Assembly: GCA_023846275.1 (NCBI GenBank)
Contig: JAIUJO010000619.1
Location: 361,001-425,000 of the forward strand
Reading direction: 5' to 3'
DNA length: 64,000 nt
Origin: Vanilla planifolia
Lineage: Eukaryota; Streptophyta; Magnoliopsida; Asparagales; Orchidaceae
Positions within the stretch are counted from its first letter, which is position 1; each line of letters begins with the position of its first letter. A model generated the notes under the pieces. The model had not been told where the DNA came from and searched no databases. It saw nothing but the letters and a program-made list of their open reading frames with translations. This document shows, piece by piece, positions 35,801-47,900 of the stretch. The position numbers and the translations under genes were made by a program.

Positions 35801-38800
35801 TAATAGTGCTAGGTTATGCTATGCTAGGATAGGCTATGTTAGAGTAAAGTAGAGTATAATAGAGTAGATTGGAGTAAAGTAGAGTAGAGTAGAGTAAAGT
35901 GGAGTAGACCTGTGTTAAGATAGGATAGGTTAGGTTAGAGTAGAGTAGAGTAGAGTAGGGTAGCGTAGAGTAGGGTAGAATAGAGAAGGTTAGGCTCGGA
36001 TCAACTAAGCTAGGGTAAACTAGGATAGAATATAGTAGAGTAGAGTAGAGTAGAGTAAAATAGAGTAGAGTAGAGTAGAGTAGAATAAAGCAAAGCAGAG
36101 TAGAGCAAAGTAGAGCCAAGCAGAGTAGCATAGAGTAAAGTAGGGTTGACTAGAGCTAGGTTAAGCTAGATTAGGCTAGGCTAGGTTAGAGTAGAGCAGA
36201 GCAGAATAAAGTAGAGCATGGTAGAGCAGAACAGAGTATGGCATAGCAGAGTAGAGTAAAGGTGAGTTGAGCTATGCAAAGTAAAGTAGAGTAGAGTAGA
36301 GTAGAGCTAGGTTAGGCTAGGATAGACTAGGTTAGAGTAGAGTAGAGTAGAGTAGAATAGAGTAGAGTAGAGCTAAATAGAGTAGAGCATAGTAGAGTAT
36401 AGCAGAATAGAGTAAAAAAGAGTAAAATAGAGTAGAGTAAAGCAGAAAAAAGAAAAGCTGAGCAAGAATAGTAGAGTAGAGTAAGGTTAGGCTAGGCTAG
36501 GGAAGAGTAGGGTAGAGTAGAGTAGAGCAAGGTTTGGCTAGGCTAGGTTAGAGTAGAGTAGAGTAAAGTGAAGTAGGGTGGAGTAGAGTAGAATATGGTA
36601 GAGTAGAGTGGAGTATATTAGAGTAGAGTTGATTAGAGTATAGTATAGTAGAGTAGAGTTGAGTAGAGTAGAGCAATGTTAGGCAAGGATAGGCTAGGGT
36701 AGGCTAGGCTAAAGTAGAGTAGAGTAGAGTAGAGCATAGTAGAATAAAGCAGAGCGAAGCATAATAGAGTAGAACAGAGTAAAGATGAGCATAGTAGAGT
36801 AGAGCAGAGTAGAGCAGAGTGGAGCAGAGTAGATTAGAGTAGAGAAGTATATAGTAGAGTACAGCAAAGTAGAGTAGAATAGAGAAGAGCAGTGTAGAGT
36901 AAAGTAATGCATAGTAGAGCAGAGCAGAGCTAAGTAGAGCAAAGCAGAGTAGATCAGAGAAGAGCAGAATAGAATAGAGCAGAGTAGAGAAGAGCATAGC
37001 AGAGTAGAGAAGAGCAAAGTAGACTAAGGCTAGGTTAGGCAAAGAAATGATTGGCCAGGCTAAGTTAGAGTAAAGTAGAGTAAAGTGGAGTAGAGTAGTG
37101 TAGAGTAGAATAGAGTAGACTAGAGTAGAGTAAAGTATAGTTTAGTAGAGTAGAGTATAGTAGAGCTAGGCTAGGCTATGCTAAGCAAGGAAAGGTAGGC
37201 TATATGAGAGTAGAGTAGAGTAGAGTAAAGATATGTTATGTTAAGCTAGGCATGGCTGAAGTAGAGTAGAGTAGAGTAGAGCCAAGTAGAGTAGAGTAGA
37301 GTAGAGAAAAGTAGAGTAGAGTAGAGTAGAGTAAAGTAGAGCAGAGTAGAGTAGAGTATAGTAGAGTAGAGCAGAGTAAAGTAGAGCAAAGTAGAGCTAA
37401 TTAGAGTAGAGCAAAGCTAGGTTTGGCTCGACTAGGCAAGAGTAGAGTAGAGTAGATTAGGTAAAGAAGAGTAGAGTAGAGCTTGGATAAGTTAGCCTAG
37501 GCCTGGCTAGGGTAAACTATGTTAAAGTAAAGTATGATAGAGTATAGTAGAGTAGAACATGGTAGAGCAGAGTAGAGTAGAGCAGCGTGAGGTAGAGCAA
37601 AGCAGAGTAGAGCAGAGCAGAGAAGAGTAGAACAGAGTAGTGTAGAGTAGACGAGAGAAGAGTAGAGCAGTGCAGAGTAGAGTAGACAAGAATAGAGTAA
37701 AAAAGAGAAGAGTATATTAGAGCTTGGTTAAGCTAGGCTAGACTAAGTTAGAGTAGAGGAGAGTAGAGCTAGGATAATGCTAGGCTTGTTTAGAGTAGAG
37801 TATAGTAGAGTAAAGTAGAGTAGAGTATAGTAGAGTTGAGTAGATTAGAGTATAGTATGGTATAGTCAAGTAAATTAGAGTAGAGTAGAGTTAAGTTAGG
37901 CTATGATAAGCTAGGATAGGCTAGGCGAGGGAAGGCTAGGCTAAGCTAGGCTAGAATAGAGTAATGTTGAGTAGAGTAGAAATGAGTAGAGTTGAGTAGA
38001 GCTTTGTTCGACTATGCTGGTCTAGGTTCTGTTAGGATAAAGTAGAGTAGAGTAGAGCAAAGAAAAGCAAAGCAGAGAAGTGCAGGGAAGAGTAAAGCAG
38101 AACAGAGTATTTAGTAGAGTATGACAGAGCAAAGTATAGAAGAGTAGAGCCTAGCATAGTAGAATTAGGTGAGGTTAGGCTATGCCAAACTAGGCTTGGC
38201 TAGGGTAGGTTAGAGTAAAGTAGAGTAGAGTTGAGTGGATTAGAGTAAAATAGAGTAGAGTAGGGTAGAAAAATGTAGAGTAGAGTACAATACAGTACAG
38301 TAGAGGAAAGTAGAGCATAGCTACGTTAGGCTAGGCTAAGCTGGGTTAGACAAGGCAAGAGTAGAGTAGTAAATAGTAGAATATAATAGAGTAGAACCAG
38401 GTTAGATTAATGTAGGTGAGGCTATAGTAGAGTAGAGTATAGTCAAGTAGAGGGGAGTAGAGTAGAGCAGAGCAGAATAGAGTAGAGCAAAGCATAGTAT
38501 TGTAGAGCTGACCAAAGTAAAGTAGAGCTAAGCTAAGTAGAGTAGTGCAGAGTAGAGCAGAGCAGAGAAGAATAGGGTAGAGCATAACAGAGCTGAGCTA
38601 GGCTAGGTTAGGCTAGTTAGAGCAGAGTTGTGTAGAGTAGAGTAGAATAGAGTAGAGTAGCATGGAGTAGAGTATAGTAAAGCTTGGTTATGCTTTGCTA
38701 AGCTAAACTAGGCTAGAGTAGAGTAGAGCTCAGTTGGGCTAGGCTAGGCTAGGCTTAGCTAGAGCAGAGTAAAGTAAAGTAGAAGAAGTAGAGTAGAGTA

Positions 38801-41800
38801 GGGCAAAGGAGAGAAGAGAAAAGTAGAGCAGAGTAGAGTAGAGCGGAGGAGAGCAGAGCAGAGAAGAGAAGAGTAGGGTAGAGCAAAAAAAAACATAGTA
38901 GAGCAGAGAAGAGTTTAGTAGAGTAGAGTAGAGCAGAGTAGAGCACATCAGAGGAGAGTTAAGTTCAGCTAGACTAATTTGGAGCAGAGTAGAGTAGAGT
39001 AGAGTAGAGCAGAGAAAGGTAGAGTTGAGTATAAGAAAGGAGAGGAGAAGGGAGTAGAGCAGTGCAGAGCAAAGCAGGGCAGAGCAAAAGAGTAGAGCAG
39101 AGTAATGTCGAGCAAAGCAGAGTAGAGTAATGCAGATTGGAGTAGAGTAGAGTAAAGTAGAGTAGAGCAGAGCAAAGATAGGCGAGGGTAAGCTTGGTTA
39201 GAATAGAGTAGATTTGAGTAGAGTAGACCAGAGTATGATAGGTTAGGTTAAGATAGGGTAGGCTACTAGAGTAGAGTAGAGTAGAGTAGAGTAGAATAGA
39301 TTAGAGCTACATTAGGCTTAGCTAGCCAGGGTTAGAGCAGAATAGCATAGAGTAGAGTAGAGTGGAATATAATAGAGTAGAGTATAGTAGAGTAGAGAAG
39401 AGTAGAGTAAAGTGGAGTATAGTAGAGTAGAGTAGAGTAGAGTAGAGTGGAGAGTAGAGCAAAGGAGAGGAGAGTACAAGAGAGGAGAGTACAGGAGAGG
39501 AGTTGAGAAGAGGAGTAGAGCAGTGTAGATCCAAGCAGAGCATTACAGAGCAGAGAAGAGTAGAACAAAGAAGAGCAGAGTAGAGCAGAGCTAAGTTAAG
39601 CTAGTCGAGGTTAGGCTAGGCTACATTAAGCTAGGCTAGAGTCGAGTAGAGTAGAGTAGAGCTAGGTTAGGCTAGCCTTAGCTAGGGTAGGCTAGACAAG
39701 TGTAGAGTAGAATAGAGCAGAGCAAAACAGAGTAGAGTAGAGTAAACCAGAGCAAAGCAGAGTAGAGCAGAGCAAAGCAGAGTAGAGCAGAGCTTGTCAG
39801 GTTAGGCCAGGTTATAGTTCGGTAGAGTAGAGTAGAGCTTGGTTAGGCTAGGCTAGACTAAGGTAGGCTAAACTAGGCTAAAGTAGAGTAAAGTAAAGTA
39901 CAGTAGAGCAAAGCAGAGTAGAATGGAGCAGAGCAAAGTAGAGAGGAGCAAAACAGAGTAGAGTACAGGAGAGCAGAGCAGAGTAGAGTAGAGCACAGTA
40001 GAGTAGAGAAGAGTAAAGAAGAGTAAAGAAGAGTAGAACATAGTAGAGCAGATTAAAGCAGAGCATGGTTAAGCTAGGCTAGCATAGGATAGAGTAGAGT
40101 AAAGTGGAGCTAATTTAGGCTAGGCTAGAATAGAGTACAATAGAGTAGAGTATAATAGAGTAGAGTAGAGTAGAGTAGGGTAGAGTAGAGTAGAGTAGTG
40201 TAGAGTAGAGTTGGGTCGAGTAGAGTAGAGTTGGGTAGATTAGAGTATAGTAGAGTAGAGTAGTGTTGAGTGGAGTAGAGTATAGTAGAGTAGTATAAAG
40301 TAGATTAGAGTAGAGTTAGGTAAGGCTAGGCTAGGTGAGGCTAGGCTAGAGTAGAGTAGAGTAGAGTAGAGTAGAGTAGAGCATAGTAGAGTAGGATAAA
40401 GAGAGCTAGGTTAGGTTAGGCTACACTTATCTAGCCTAGGCAAAGCAGAGTATAGTATAGAGTAGAGCAAAGAAAAGTAAAGCAAAGCAGAGTATAATAT
40501 AAAAAAGCAGAGTAGAGTAGAGTTAAGCTGAACTGAGTTGAGTAGAGTAGAATGGAGTAAAGTAGAGGAGAGCAAAGCAAAGTAAAGTTGAGTAGAGTGG
40601 AGCAAATTAGAGCAGAGCTAGGTTTTCCTAAGTGAGGCTAGGCTATGCTAGGCTAGGGTAGAGTAGAGTAGAGTAAAATAGAGTTAAGTAGAGCTAGGTT
40701 AGGTTAGGCTAGGGAAGGCTAGGTTAGAGTAGAGTAGAGCATAGTAGAGTAGAGTAAAGTAGAGCAAAGTTAGGCTAGGCTAGGGTAGGATAGGCCTAGC
40801 TAGAGTAGAGTATAGAAGAGCTAAGTTAGGTAAGGTTAGGCTAGAGTTTAGTACAACAGAGTAAAAAAAGTAGAGAAGAGTAGAGAATAGAACAGCCAAG
40901 CAGTGTAGAGCAGAGCTGAGCTAGGTCACGCTAGGTTGAATTAGGCTAAGCTATAATAGAAGAATGGAGTAGAGTTGCATAGAGTAGAGTAGAGCAAGGT
41001 TAGGCTAAGTTGGAGTAGAGTAGAGTAGACTATTGTGGAGTAGAGTAGATTAGAGTAGATCATAATAGAGTAAAATAGAGTAGAGCTTGTTTAGGCATTG
41101 CTTGGTTAGGCAAGGGTAGGCTAGGAAAGGGTTGACTAAAGTGGACTAGAGTAGAGTAGAGTAGAGCTAAGTTAGGCTAGGCTAGGCCATGGTAGGCTAA
41201 ACTATACTAGAGTATAGTATAGTAGACAAGAGTTGAGCAGACTAGAGTAAAGATAAGCATAGTAGAGTAGAATAGAGTTGGGTAGAGCAGACTAGAGTAG
41301 AGTAGAGTAGTGTTAGGTTAGGCTAGGCTAGCCTAAGCTAGAGTAGAGTAGAGTAGAGTAGAGCAAGGTTAGGCTATGTTGGGCTAGGCCAGGCAAGGTT
41401 AGAGTTCCTAGACTAGGCTAGGCTAACATAGGCTATAGTAGTGTGGAGCAAAGAAGAGTATGGAAGAGTAGAATAGAGGAGAGTGGAGTATAGTGGAGTA
41501 GAGTAGAGGAGAATAGAAAAGAGCATAGTAGAGTAGAGAAGAGTAAAGCAAAGTAGAGAAAAGCTAGGTTAGGCTAAGCTAGGCTAAGCTAGGTTAGGCT
41601 AGGCTAGGTTAGGGTAGTTAGAGAATTGTAGAGTGGACTATAGTAAAGTAGAGTAAAGTAAAGTAGTGTAGAGTATAGTAGTGTAGTGCAAAGCATAGCA
41701 GAGCAAAGTAGAGTAGAGCTGAGCTGAGCAGAGCTGAGCTGAGCAAAGTAGAGTAGAGTAGAGTGGAGTAAAACTGAGCAAAGTCGAGTAGAGTTGAGTC

Positions 41801-42662
41801 GAGTATAGCAGAGTAGAGTAGAATAAGGCAGAGCAGAGTAGAGTATAGTAGAGTAGAGTAGAGCTAGGTTCGGCTAGACTAAGCTAGGCTAGGTTATGCT
41901 AGGCAAGAATAGTGTAAAGTAGAGTAGAGTAAACCTAGGTTAGGTTAGGCTAGGTAAGGCTAGGCTAGAGAAGAATAAATTACAATAGAATAGAGTAGAG
42001 CAGAGAAGAGTAGAGTAGAGTATAGTATAGTATAGTAGAGTATAGTAGAGTAGAGTAGAGCAAGCTTAGCCTAAGCTAGGCTAATGTAATTAAGGTTAGG
42101 CTAGGCTAGTCTAGCATAGAGTATAGTAGAGTAGAGTAGGGAATAGTAGAGTAGGGTAGAGTAGAGCTTGGTTAGACTAGGTTAGACAAGCTCAGGCTAG
42201 AGTATAGTAGAGTAGAAGAGAGAAGAGTAGAGCAGAATAGAGCATTATAGAGCAAAGAGAAGAATAGTAGAGCAGAGCAAAGTAGAGTAGAGCTAGGTTA
42301 GGCTAAGCAACGCTAAGCTATGTCAGGTTATTCTAGATTAGAATAGAGTAGAATAGAGTAGAGTAGAGTGGAGTATAATAGAGTATAGTAGAGTAGAGTA
42401 GAGTATAGATTGGTTAGGCTAGGTTAGGTTAGGCTATGCAATGGTAGAGTAGAGTAGAGTAGGGTAGAGTAGAGAAAAGTAGAGCAAAGCAGTGCAAAGA
42501 TGAGAAGAGAGTAATAAAGAAGAGTAGAGTAGAGCAGAGCATAGTAATGTATAGTAGAGCAAAGTAAAGCAGAGCAAAACTTGTTTAAGAAAGGCTAGGT
42601 AGGAGTAGAGTAGAGTAGTGTAGAGTAGAGTAGAGTAAAGTAGAGTAAGGTTAGGCTAGGTT

Positions 42663-42667
42663 AAGTT
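42663..42667. repeat. Target site duplication AAGTT, left copy
   Basis: AAGTT directly precedes the TGTTG start of the solo LTR, and the same five bases directly follow its CAACA end. A 5-bp duplication is standard for LTR retrotransposon integration. Confidence 0.95.
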
Positions 42668-43374
42668 TGTTGAACCCCTTTGTGCACCACGAGTTTGATG
42701 AGTACAAAACCATTGTACTAATGTTAATGATTTGTTGAGTGTATTTCAGATCATGCTTCTCAAGTGCTTACAGGGATTAGGAGATTGGAGAGCTTGGTCG
42801 ATTAATCCATAGAGTGATCCACATGAAAAGCATTGTCAAAGTTCATTAGTGGCATGGCTCAAGAACGACTCTCAAACGTCAGCTCATGAGAGTCAATCAG
42901 GTTCTCCTTGTGGCGTGGCAAAACCACTTGGAGATTTTCATATACTACATTATCAAGGTTAGATTGATAAACCCATCCTGTTAATCAATATGTGACACAC
43001 TTAGGATTGCATTTTTGAGATTCATACAATGCAGCATATCTTTATTAGAATTACATTAGGATGTTTTTTAATTAACCTTTAATCGATCAGTTTGACATCA
43101 TTACATTGGTAATTATAGTTATTAATTTGGTTAATATCTCTCTTATTTAATTGCCTAAGGGTTGTACCATACGATTTTATATATCGTATTAGTGCAACTC
43201 TACGTATGAGGCTTACATTTAAGAAGGTGTTGTGATTAAACAAGTCATTGACTTGTATAATCAATATTTTACACCATATTTATTTTGGTTTAAATAAAAA
43301 TATAATTATTAGTTATTAAAGCTTTCAAAATTTTATTTCCGATTTTCGCTTTACTCCAAACCGAAAAAAAAGGG

Positions 43375-43446
43375 GTTCGGTTAACGCCGAACCGGAACCA
43401 AGCCGAATCGGAGTTCGGTTAACGCCAAAACGGAACCACGCCGAAC
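43375..43446 (+). repeat. Internal 38-bp direct duplication in the solo LTR
   Basis: GTTCGGTTAACGCC begins at 43375 and again at 43413, each followed by a CGGAACCA..GCCGAA stretch. Such short direct repeats are common in the regulatory (U3) part of LTRs, which fits its position upstream of the TATA box. Confidence 0.8.
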
Positions 43447-43804
43447 CCGCTAGGCGAGAACTTAAGGGGACGACTATAAGGGCGCAAACACAGCCAAAGT
43501 TCTTAATTCGGGTTCGGGTCATATTTGACCCGTTATGCTCTTAACGGGTCGGCTTGGGTATTGACTTTCCAACCGCACCTGGGGGCAGCCAACCCCAATG
43601 TTTTCGGCTGAAGGAAAAAGAGAGGTGAACTCTTATATGCGCCACTTCTCCCTACCAACAGGCAATGTGGGACTAAAAAGTGTTTTTCGGTTTTCATTCT
43701 CTGTTTTTCCGGCGCAACGGCTATATGCTTTAAATTTATTTTCTTCTCCTCTTCTAGCCGTTGGAAGAAAACGGCTTAATCAACATTGTTGATCAGCCCT
43801 CTTC

Positions 43805-43812
43805 TATAAAAG
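43805..43812 (+). promoter_or_regulatory. TATA box of the solo LTR
   Basis: TATAAAAG within CTTCTATAAAAGGGATT, placed roughly in the middle of the LTR as expected for a U3/R boundary. A transcript would start about 25-35 bases downstream. Whether it is active cannot be judged. Confidence 0.65.
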
Positions 43813-44918
43813 GGATTAATTTTGAAGAGAAAGAACAAGCACTTAACGCAAAAATTCTTCAAACAAGACGAACGGAAACTGCGCAATTTTACTGTTCATC
43901 GTCTTCCTCAGCCTTCTCGGACCAAAACGGAACGCGATCATTTCGCCTCAAATTTGCACGTTTCGTTCTCTTTCTTTTCTATTTTACAATTGCTTCCTCA
44001 ACTACATCTTATACTTTGCTTAGCTACTTAGATTGAGGTTGAATTTACTGCAAACCTTTTCCGTTATCCAAGCTTCGGCGATCTTGATTTTTCGGACCAA
44101 TCTTCACCAAATTTGATTGTTGTTTCACGCCTTGGAATCTCTATTAGCTTTTCGGAATACAACTTATCAGTTTCGAATTTCTATTGCGTCGAATTTCAGA
44201 CCAAATCACCTCCGAACAACTCTTCCGCCTAAAACAGAACAACGCCTCTCGCAAACGCGATTTGGGCATTGTCCTGTTTGGAAAGCGCGTTCAGAGGCGC
44301 GTAGTCCTGTTTTGAAGCGCGTTCAGAAGTGCGTTTGTTTCCTTTTTAAGCTGCGGTTTGAAAAGTGATTTCTTTCATTATCTTAAGTTTAATTAATTAG
44401 ATTTAATTGTTAAGTATGAGCTCTAAGTACACAAGGACTTATATTTAAGAGCTCCAAATAATTTGTGTTTTTAACGAAATTTATATTGTTGAATTTTTTT
44501 TAGTTAAGCATTTTTAATACTTGTTTAGTAGTTGTGTCACAAATTAAGATTAAAGGATTGTGGTACAGGTTGATGTAAAACTTTTACTTGAAAGCTGAAA
44601 TCTGTTTTCTTGCCAAAATTGTAACAGGTTTGTTGTTGTGAGTGTGCAGCGTGTCTTGCTGCTGTTGATTGTATTTGGTTGGTACCAATTGGGTTGATTG
44701 GTTGTTGTGACGGTTTCGGCCTACCCGCCGGTTGGGCAAAAGGCAGTGTTTAATAGTGAAGCCTGGTTGGGTCAGCTAGGGGTGGATGTAGGCAAAGGTT
44801 TTGCCGAACCACTTGAAATTGTGTGTGCTTTTCATTCTTTACTTCATTGCTCATAATTTCTCTTTACTATTGTAATTAACTTTAAAATTGTTTAAAAAAT
44901 TGTAAAAGGAACAATTCA

Positions 44919-44930
44919 CCCCCCCCCCCC
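44919..44930 (+). repeat. Run of 12 cytosines near the solo LTR end
   Basis: Follows ACAATTCA and precedes TCTTGTAACACGC, about 25 bp from the LTR terminus. A C-rich tract in this place is common in SIRE-like copia LTRs. Its length may be uncertain because of sequencing error. Confidence 0.85.
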
Positions 44931-44955
44931 TCTTGTAACACGCAAGTTTCCAACA

Positions 44956-44960
44956 AAGTT
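44956..44960. repeat. Target site duplication AAGTT, right copy
   Basis: AAGTT follows the CAACA end of the solo LTR and matches the left copy exactly. With the LTR and one copy removed, the satellite reads continuously (GGTTAAGTTATAATAGAG). Confidence 0.95.
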
Positions 44961-47900
44961 ATAATAGAGTAGAGTGAATATAGGCTATTAGAATAGAGAA
45001 AAGTATAGTAAAGCAGAGTTAGGTTAGGTTAAGCTACAGTAGGCTTGGCTAGGCAAGGCTAAACAAGAATAGAGTAGAGTTGAGCAGAGTAGAGTAGAGT
45101 AGAGCAAGGTTAAGCTAGGAGAGGCTAGGCTAGGCTAAACAAGGATAGCATAGAGTAGAGTTCAGTTGAGTAGACAAGAGCAGAGTAGAGCAGAGTAGAG
45201 TAGAGCAGAGTAGAGTAGAGTAGAATAGAGTAGAGTAGAGTAGAGCAGAGTAAAGCAAAGCAGAACATAGTAGAGTAGGGTAGATTAGAGCAGAGTAGAG
45301 CAAAATAAAGTAAAGCAGAGTGAAGTAAAATAGAGCTAGGTTAGGCTAAGTTTGGTGAGGCAAGGCTTGAGAAGAGTAGAGTTAAGTAGAGTAGAGCTGA
45401 ATAGAGTAGAGTATAGTAGAGTAGAGCGAGGTTAGGCCAGGCAAGGCTAGGCTGGGTTTTGTAAGGGTTGGCTAGGCTATGCTAGGCTAGAGTAGAGTAG
45501 AGTATAGTAGAGCTAAGTTATTCTAGGCTAGGCAAGAGTATAATAGAGTAGAGTAGAATATAGTAGAGCAAAATAGAGTAGAATAGAGTAGAGTAGACTA
45601 GAATAAAGTAGAGTAAAGCAGAGCAGAGTAGAGCAGAGCTTGGTTAGGCTAGGCTAGGCTCGAATAGGCAAGGCATGGCTAGAGTAGAGTAAGTAAAGTA
45701 GAGGTAGATTATGCTTGGCTGGGCGAGGCTAAGTTAGAGTAGAGTAGAGTAGAATAAAGTAGATTGGATTAGAGTAGAGTAAAGTAGAGTAGAGCTAAGT
45801 TAGGCTAGGGTAGGTTATAGTAGGCTAGGCTAGAGTAGAGTATAGTAAGATAGAGTAAAATAGAGTAGAGTAGAGCTAGGTTAGGCTAAGAAAGGCTAGC
45901 CTAGGCTAGGCTAGGCTAAAATAGGGAAGAGTAGAGTAGAGTATAGTAGAGTAGAGTAGAGCAAAGTATAGCAGAGTAGAGTAAAGTAGAGTAGAGTAGA
46001 GCAAAGCAGAGAAGAGTAGAATAAAGTGGAGCAAAACAAGATAAAATAAAGTAAAGTAGAGTAGAGTGGAGTAGAATAGAGTAGAGCTAGGTTAAGCTAG
46101 GCTAGGCTAGGTTAGAATAGAGCAGAGTAGAGTAAAGTAGAAAAGAGTAGAGTATAGCAAAGCAGAGTAGAGCAGAGTAAAGTAGAGCAAAACAAAGCAG
46201 AGCTGTGCAAGTAGAGCAGAGTATAAATAGGTTAGGTTAGGCTAGTTGAGGCTAGAGTAGATTAGAGTATACTAAAGCTAGGTTAGGCTAGGTTAGGTTA
46301 GAGTTGAGTGGAGTAGATTTGAGTTGAGTAGAGTAGAGTAGAGTAGAGTATAGTAAAGAAGAGTAGAGTATAGTAGAGCAAGGGTAGGCTAAGCTAAGCT
46401 AGAGTAGAGTAGAATAGAGTAGAGCTAGGTTAGGTTATGTTAGGCTAGGCTAGAGTTTAGTAGATTATAATAGAGTAGAGTAGAGCAGAGCAGAGTACAA
46501 TAGAGTAGAGTAGAGTAAAGCAGAGAAGAATAGAGCAAAGCAGAGCAGAGTAGAATAGAGTAGAGCAGGACTAAGTTAGGCTCGACTTGGCTAGGTAGGG
46601 TAGAGATGACCTATGCTAGGCTAGGCTTGGCTTGGTTAGGTTAGAGTAGAGTAGAGTTGAGTTGAGTAGAGCTTGGATAGGCTAGGCTATGGTAAGCGAG
46701 GCTAGGCTAACCTAGAATTGGGTAGAGTAGAGTAGAGGAGTGTAAAGTAGATTAGAGTAGAGTTTTGTTTGGCTAGGCTAGGCTAGAATAGAGCAGAGTA
46801 GAGTAGACTAGAGAGAACAAAGGAAAGTAGAGCAGAGCATAACAGAGCAGAGTAGAGAATAGTAGAGAATAGTAAAGCAAAGATGAGTAGATTAAAGTAG
46901 AGTAGAGTATAGTAGAATAGAGTAGAGCAGAGTAGAGTAGAGCATAGTAGAGCTTTATTAGGCTAGGCTTGGTAAGATTGGAGTAGAGTGGAGTAGAGTA
47001 GAGTAGAATAGAGTGAAAAGAATATAGTATAGTATAGTATGGTAGTGTAGAGCTAGGTTGGGCTAGGCTAGGCTACGTTAGAGTTGAGTTGGAAAGAGTA
47101 GAGCAAAGTAGTGTGGAGTAGAGTATAGTAGAGTATAGTAGACTAGAGTAGAGTAGAGCTATGTCAGGCTAGGCTAGGCTAGAGTGTAGTAGAGTAGAGT
47201 AGAGTAAAAAAAATTAGATTAGAGAAGTGCACAATAGAGTAGAGTAGAACAGAGGAGAGTAGAGCATGGTTAGGCTAAGTTAGGCTAGGCAAGGCTAAGC
47301 TAGAGTAGAGTAGAAGCATAGTAGAGTAGAGCTTGGTTCGACTAGCCTAAGCTAAACAAAGTTAGAGTAGCAAAGACTAGAGTAGAGAAGAGTAAATTAG
47401 AGTAGAGTAGAGTAGTGTGGAGTAGAGTTTGGTAGAGCTAGATTAGGTTAGAAGAGCAGAGCATAACAGAGCAGTGTAGAGTAGAACAGAGTACTACAAA
47501 GCAAAGAATAGAAGAGTAGAGCAGAGCAAAGCAGAGTAAAGCAGAGCAAAGAAAAGTAGAGCAGAGTAGAGCTAAGATAGGTTAGGGTAGGCTATGCTAG
47601 AGTAGAGTAGAGTAGAGCTAAGTTAGTCTTGGCTAGGCTAGGCTAAGCTAGAGTAGATTAGAGTAAAGTAGAGTAGGTTAGAGTAGTGTGTAGTAGTATA
47701 GAGTAGAGTAGAGTAGAGCTAGGTTAGGCTAGGCTAGGTTGGGCTAGGCTAAGCTAAGGTATGCTAGGCTAGGCTAGGCTAGAGCAACATAGAGTAGAGT
47801 AAAGTGGAATATAACTAAGTTAGGTTAGGCTAGGCTAAAGTATAGTAGAATATAATAGACCAAAGTAGAGTAGAGCAGAGTAGAGTAGTGTAGAGGATAA

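Larger units (their letters stand above)
31318..42667 (-). repeat. Pentamer satellite block D, inverted orientation
   Basis: The same family as block C occurs with the pyrimidine-rich strand now on -. The typical unit on + is GAGTAGAGCTAGGTTAGGC, then CTAGGCTAGA, then a GAGTA run of 5 to 15 copies with GAGCA, AAGTA and AAGCA variants. Units recur irregularly every 60-200 bp. CCTAC-type and CCAAA-type dialects are essentially absent. Open frames on the - strand are Leu-Leu-Tyr-Ser-Thr repeats. No gene, RNA or transposon was recognised. Confidence 0.9.
42668..44955 (+). mobile_element. Solo LTR, probably Ty1/copia (SIRE/Maximus-like)
   Basis: A 2288-bp block unlike the satellite starts TGTTGAACCCC and ends TTTCCAACA, and is flanked by a perfect AAGTT duplication. 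It holds no internal coding region, primer site or second LTR, so it is a solo LTR left by recombination between two LTRs. The ATTCACCCC...CTCTTG tract just before the end and the TGTTG/CAACA termini resemble plant copia LTRs of the SIRE/Maximus kind. That family call is moderate. A TATA box lies about 1140 bp from the start. Short open frames within it match no known family. Age cannot be taken from LTR pairs, but the intact duplication argues against great age. Confidence 0.9.

Noticed and set aside
43079-44368. Several 60-90 residue open frames within the solo LTR
   Set aside because: No recognisable domain; they overlap in different frames and lie within a clearly bounded LTR.
42668-44955. 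A host gene or small non-coding gene in the 2.3-kb non-satellite block
   Set aside because: Termini, 5-bp duplication, mid-element TATA box and terminal C-rich tract all fit a solo LTR, and no splice-consistent coding structure was found.
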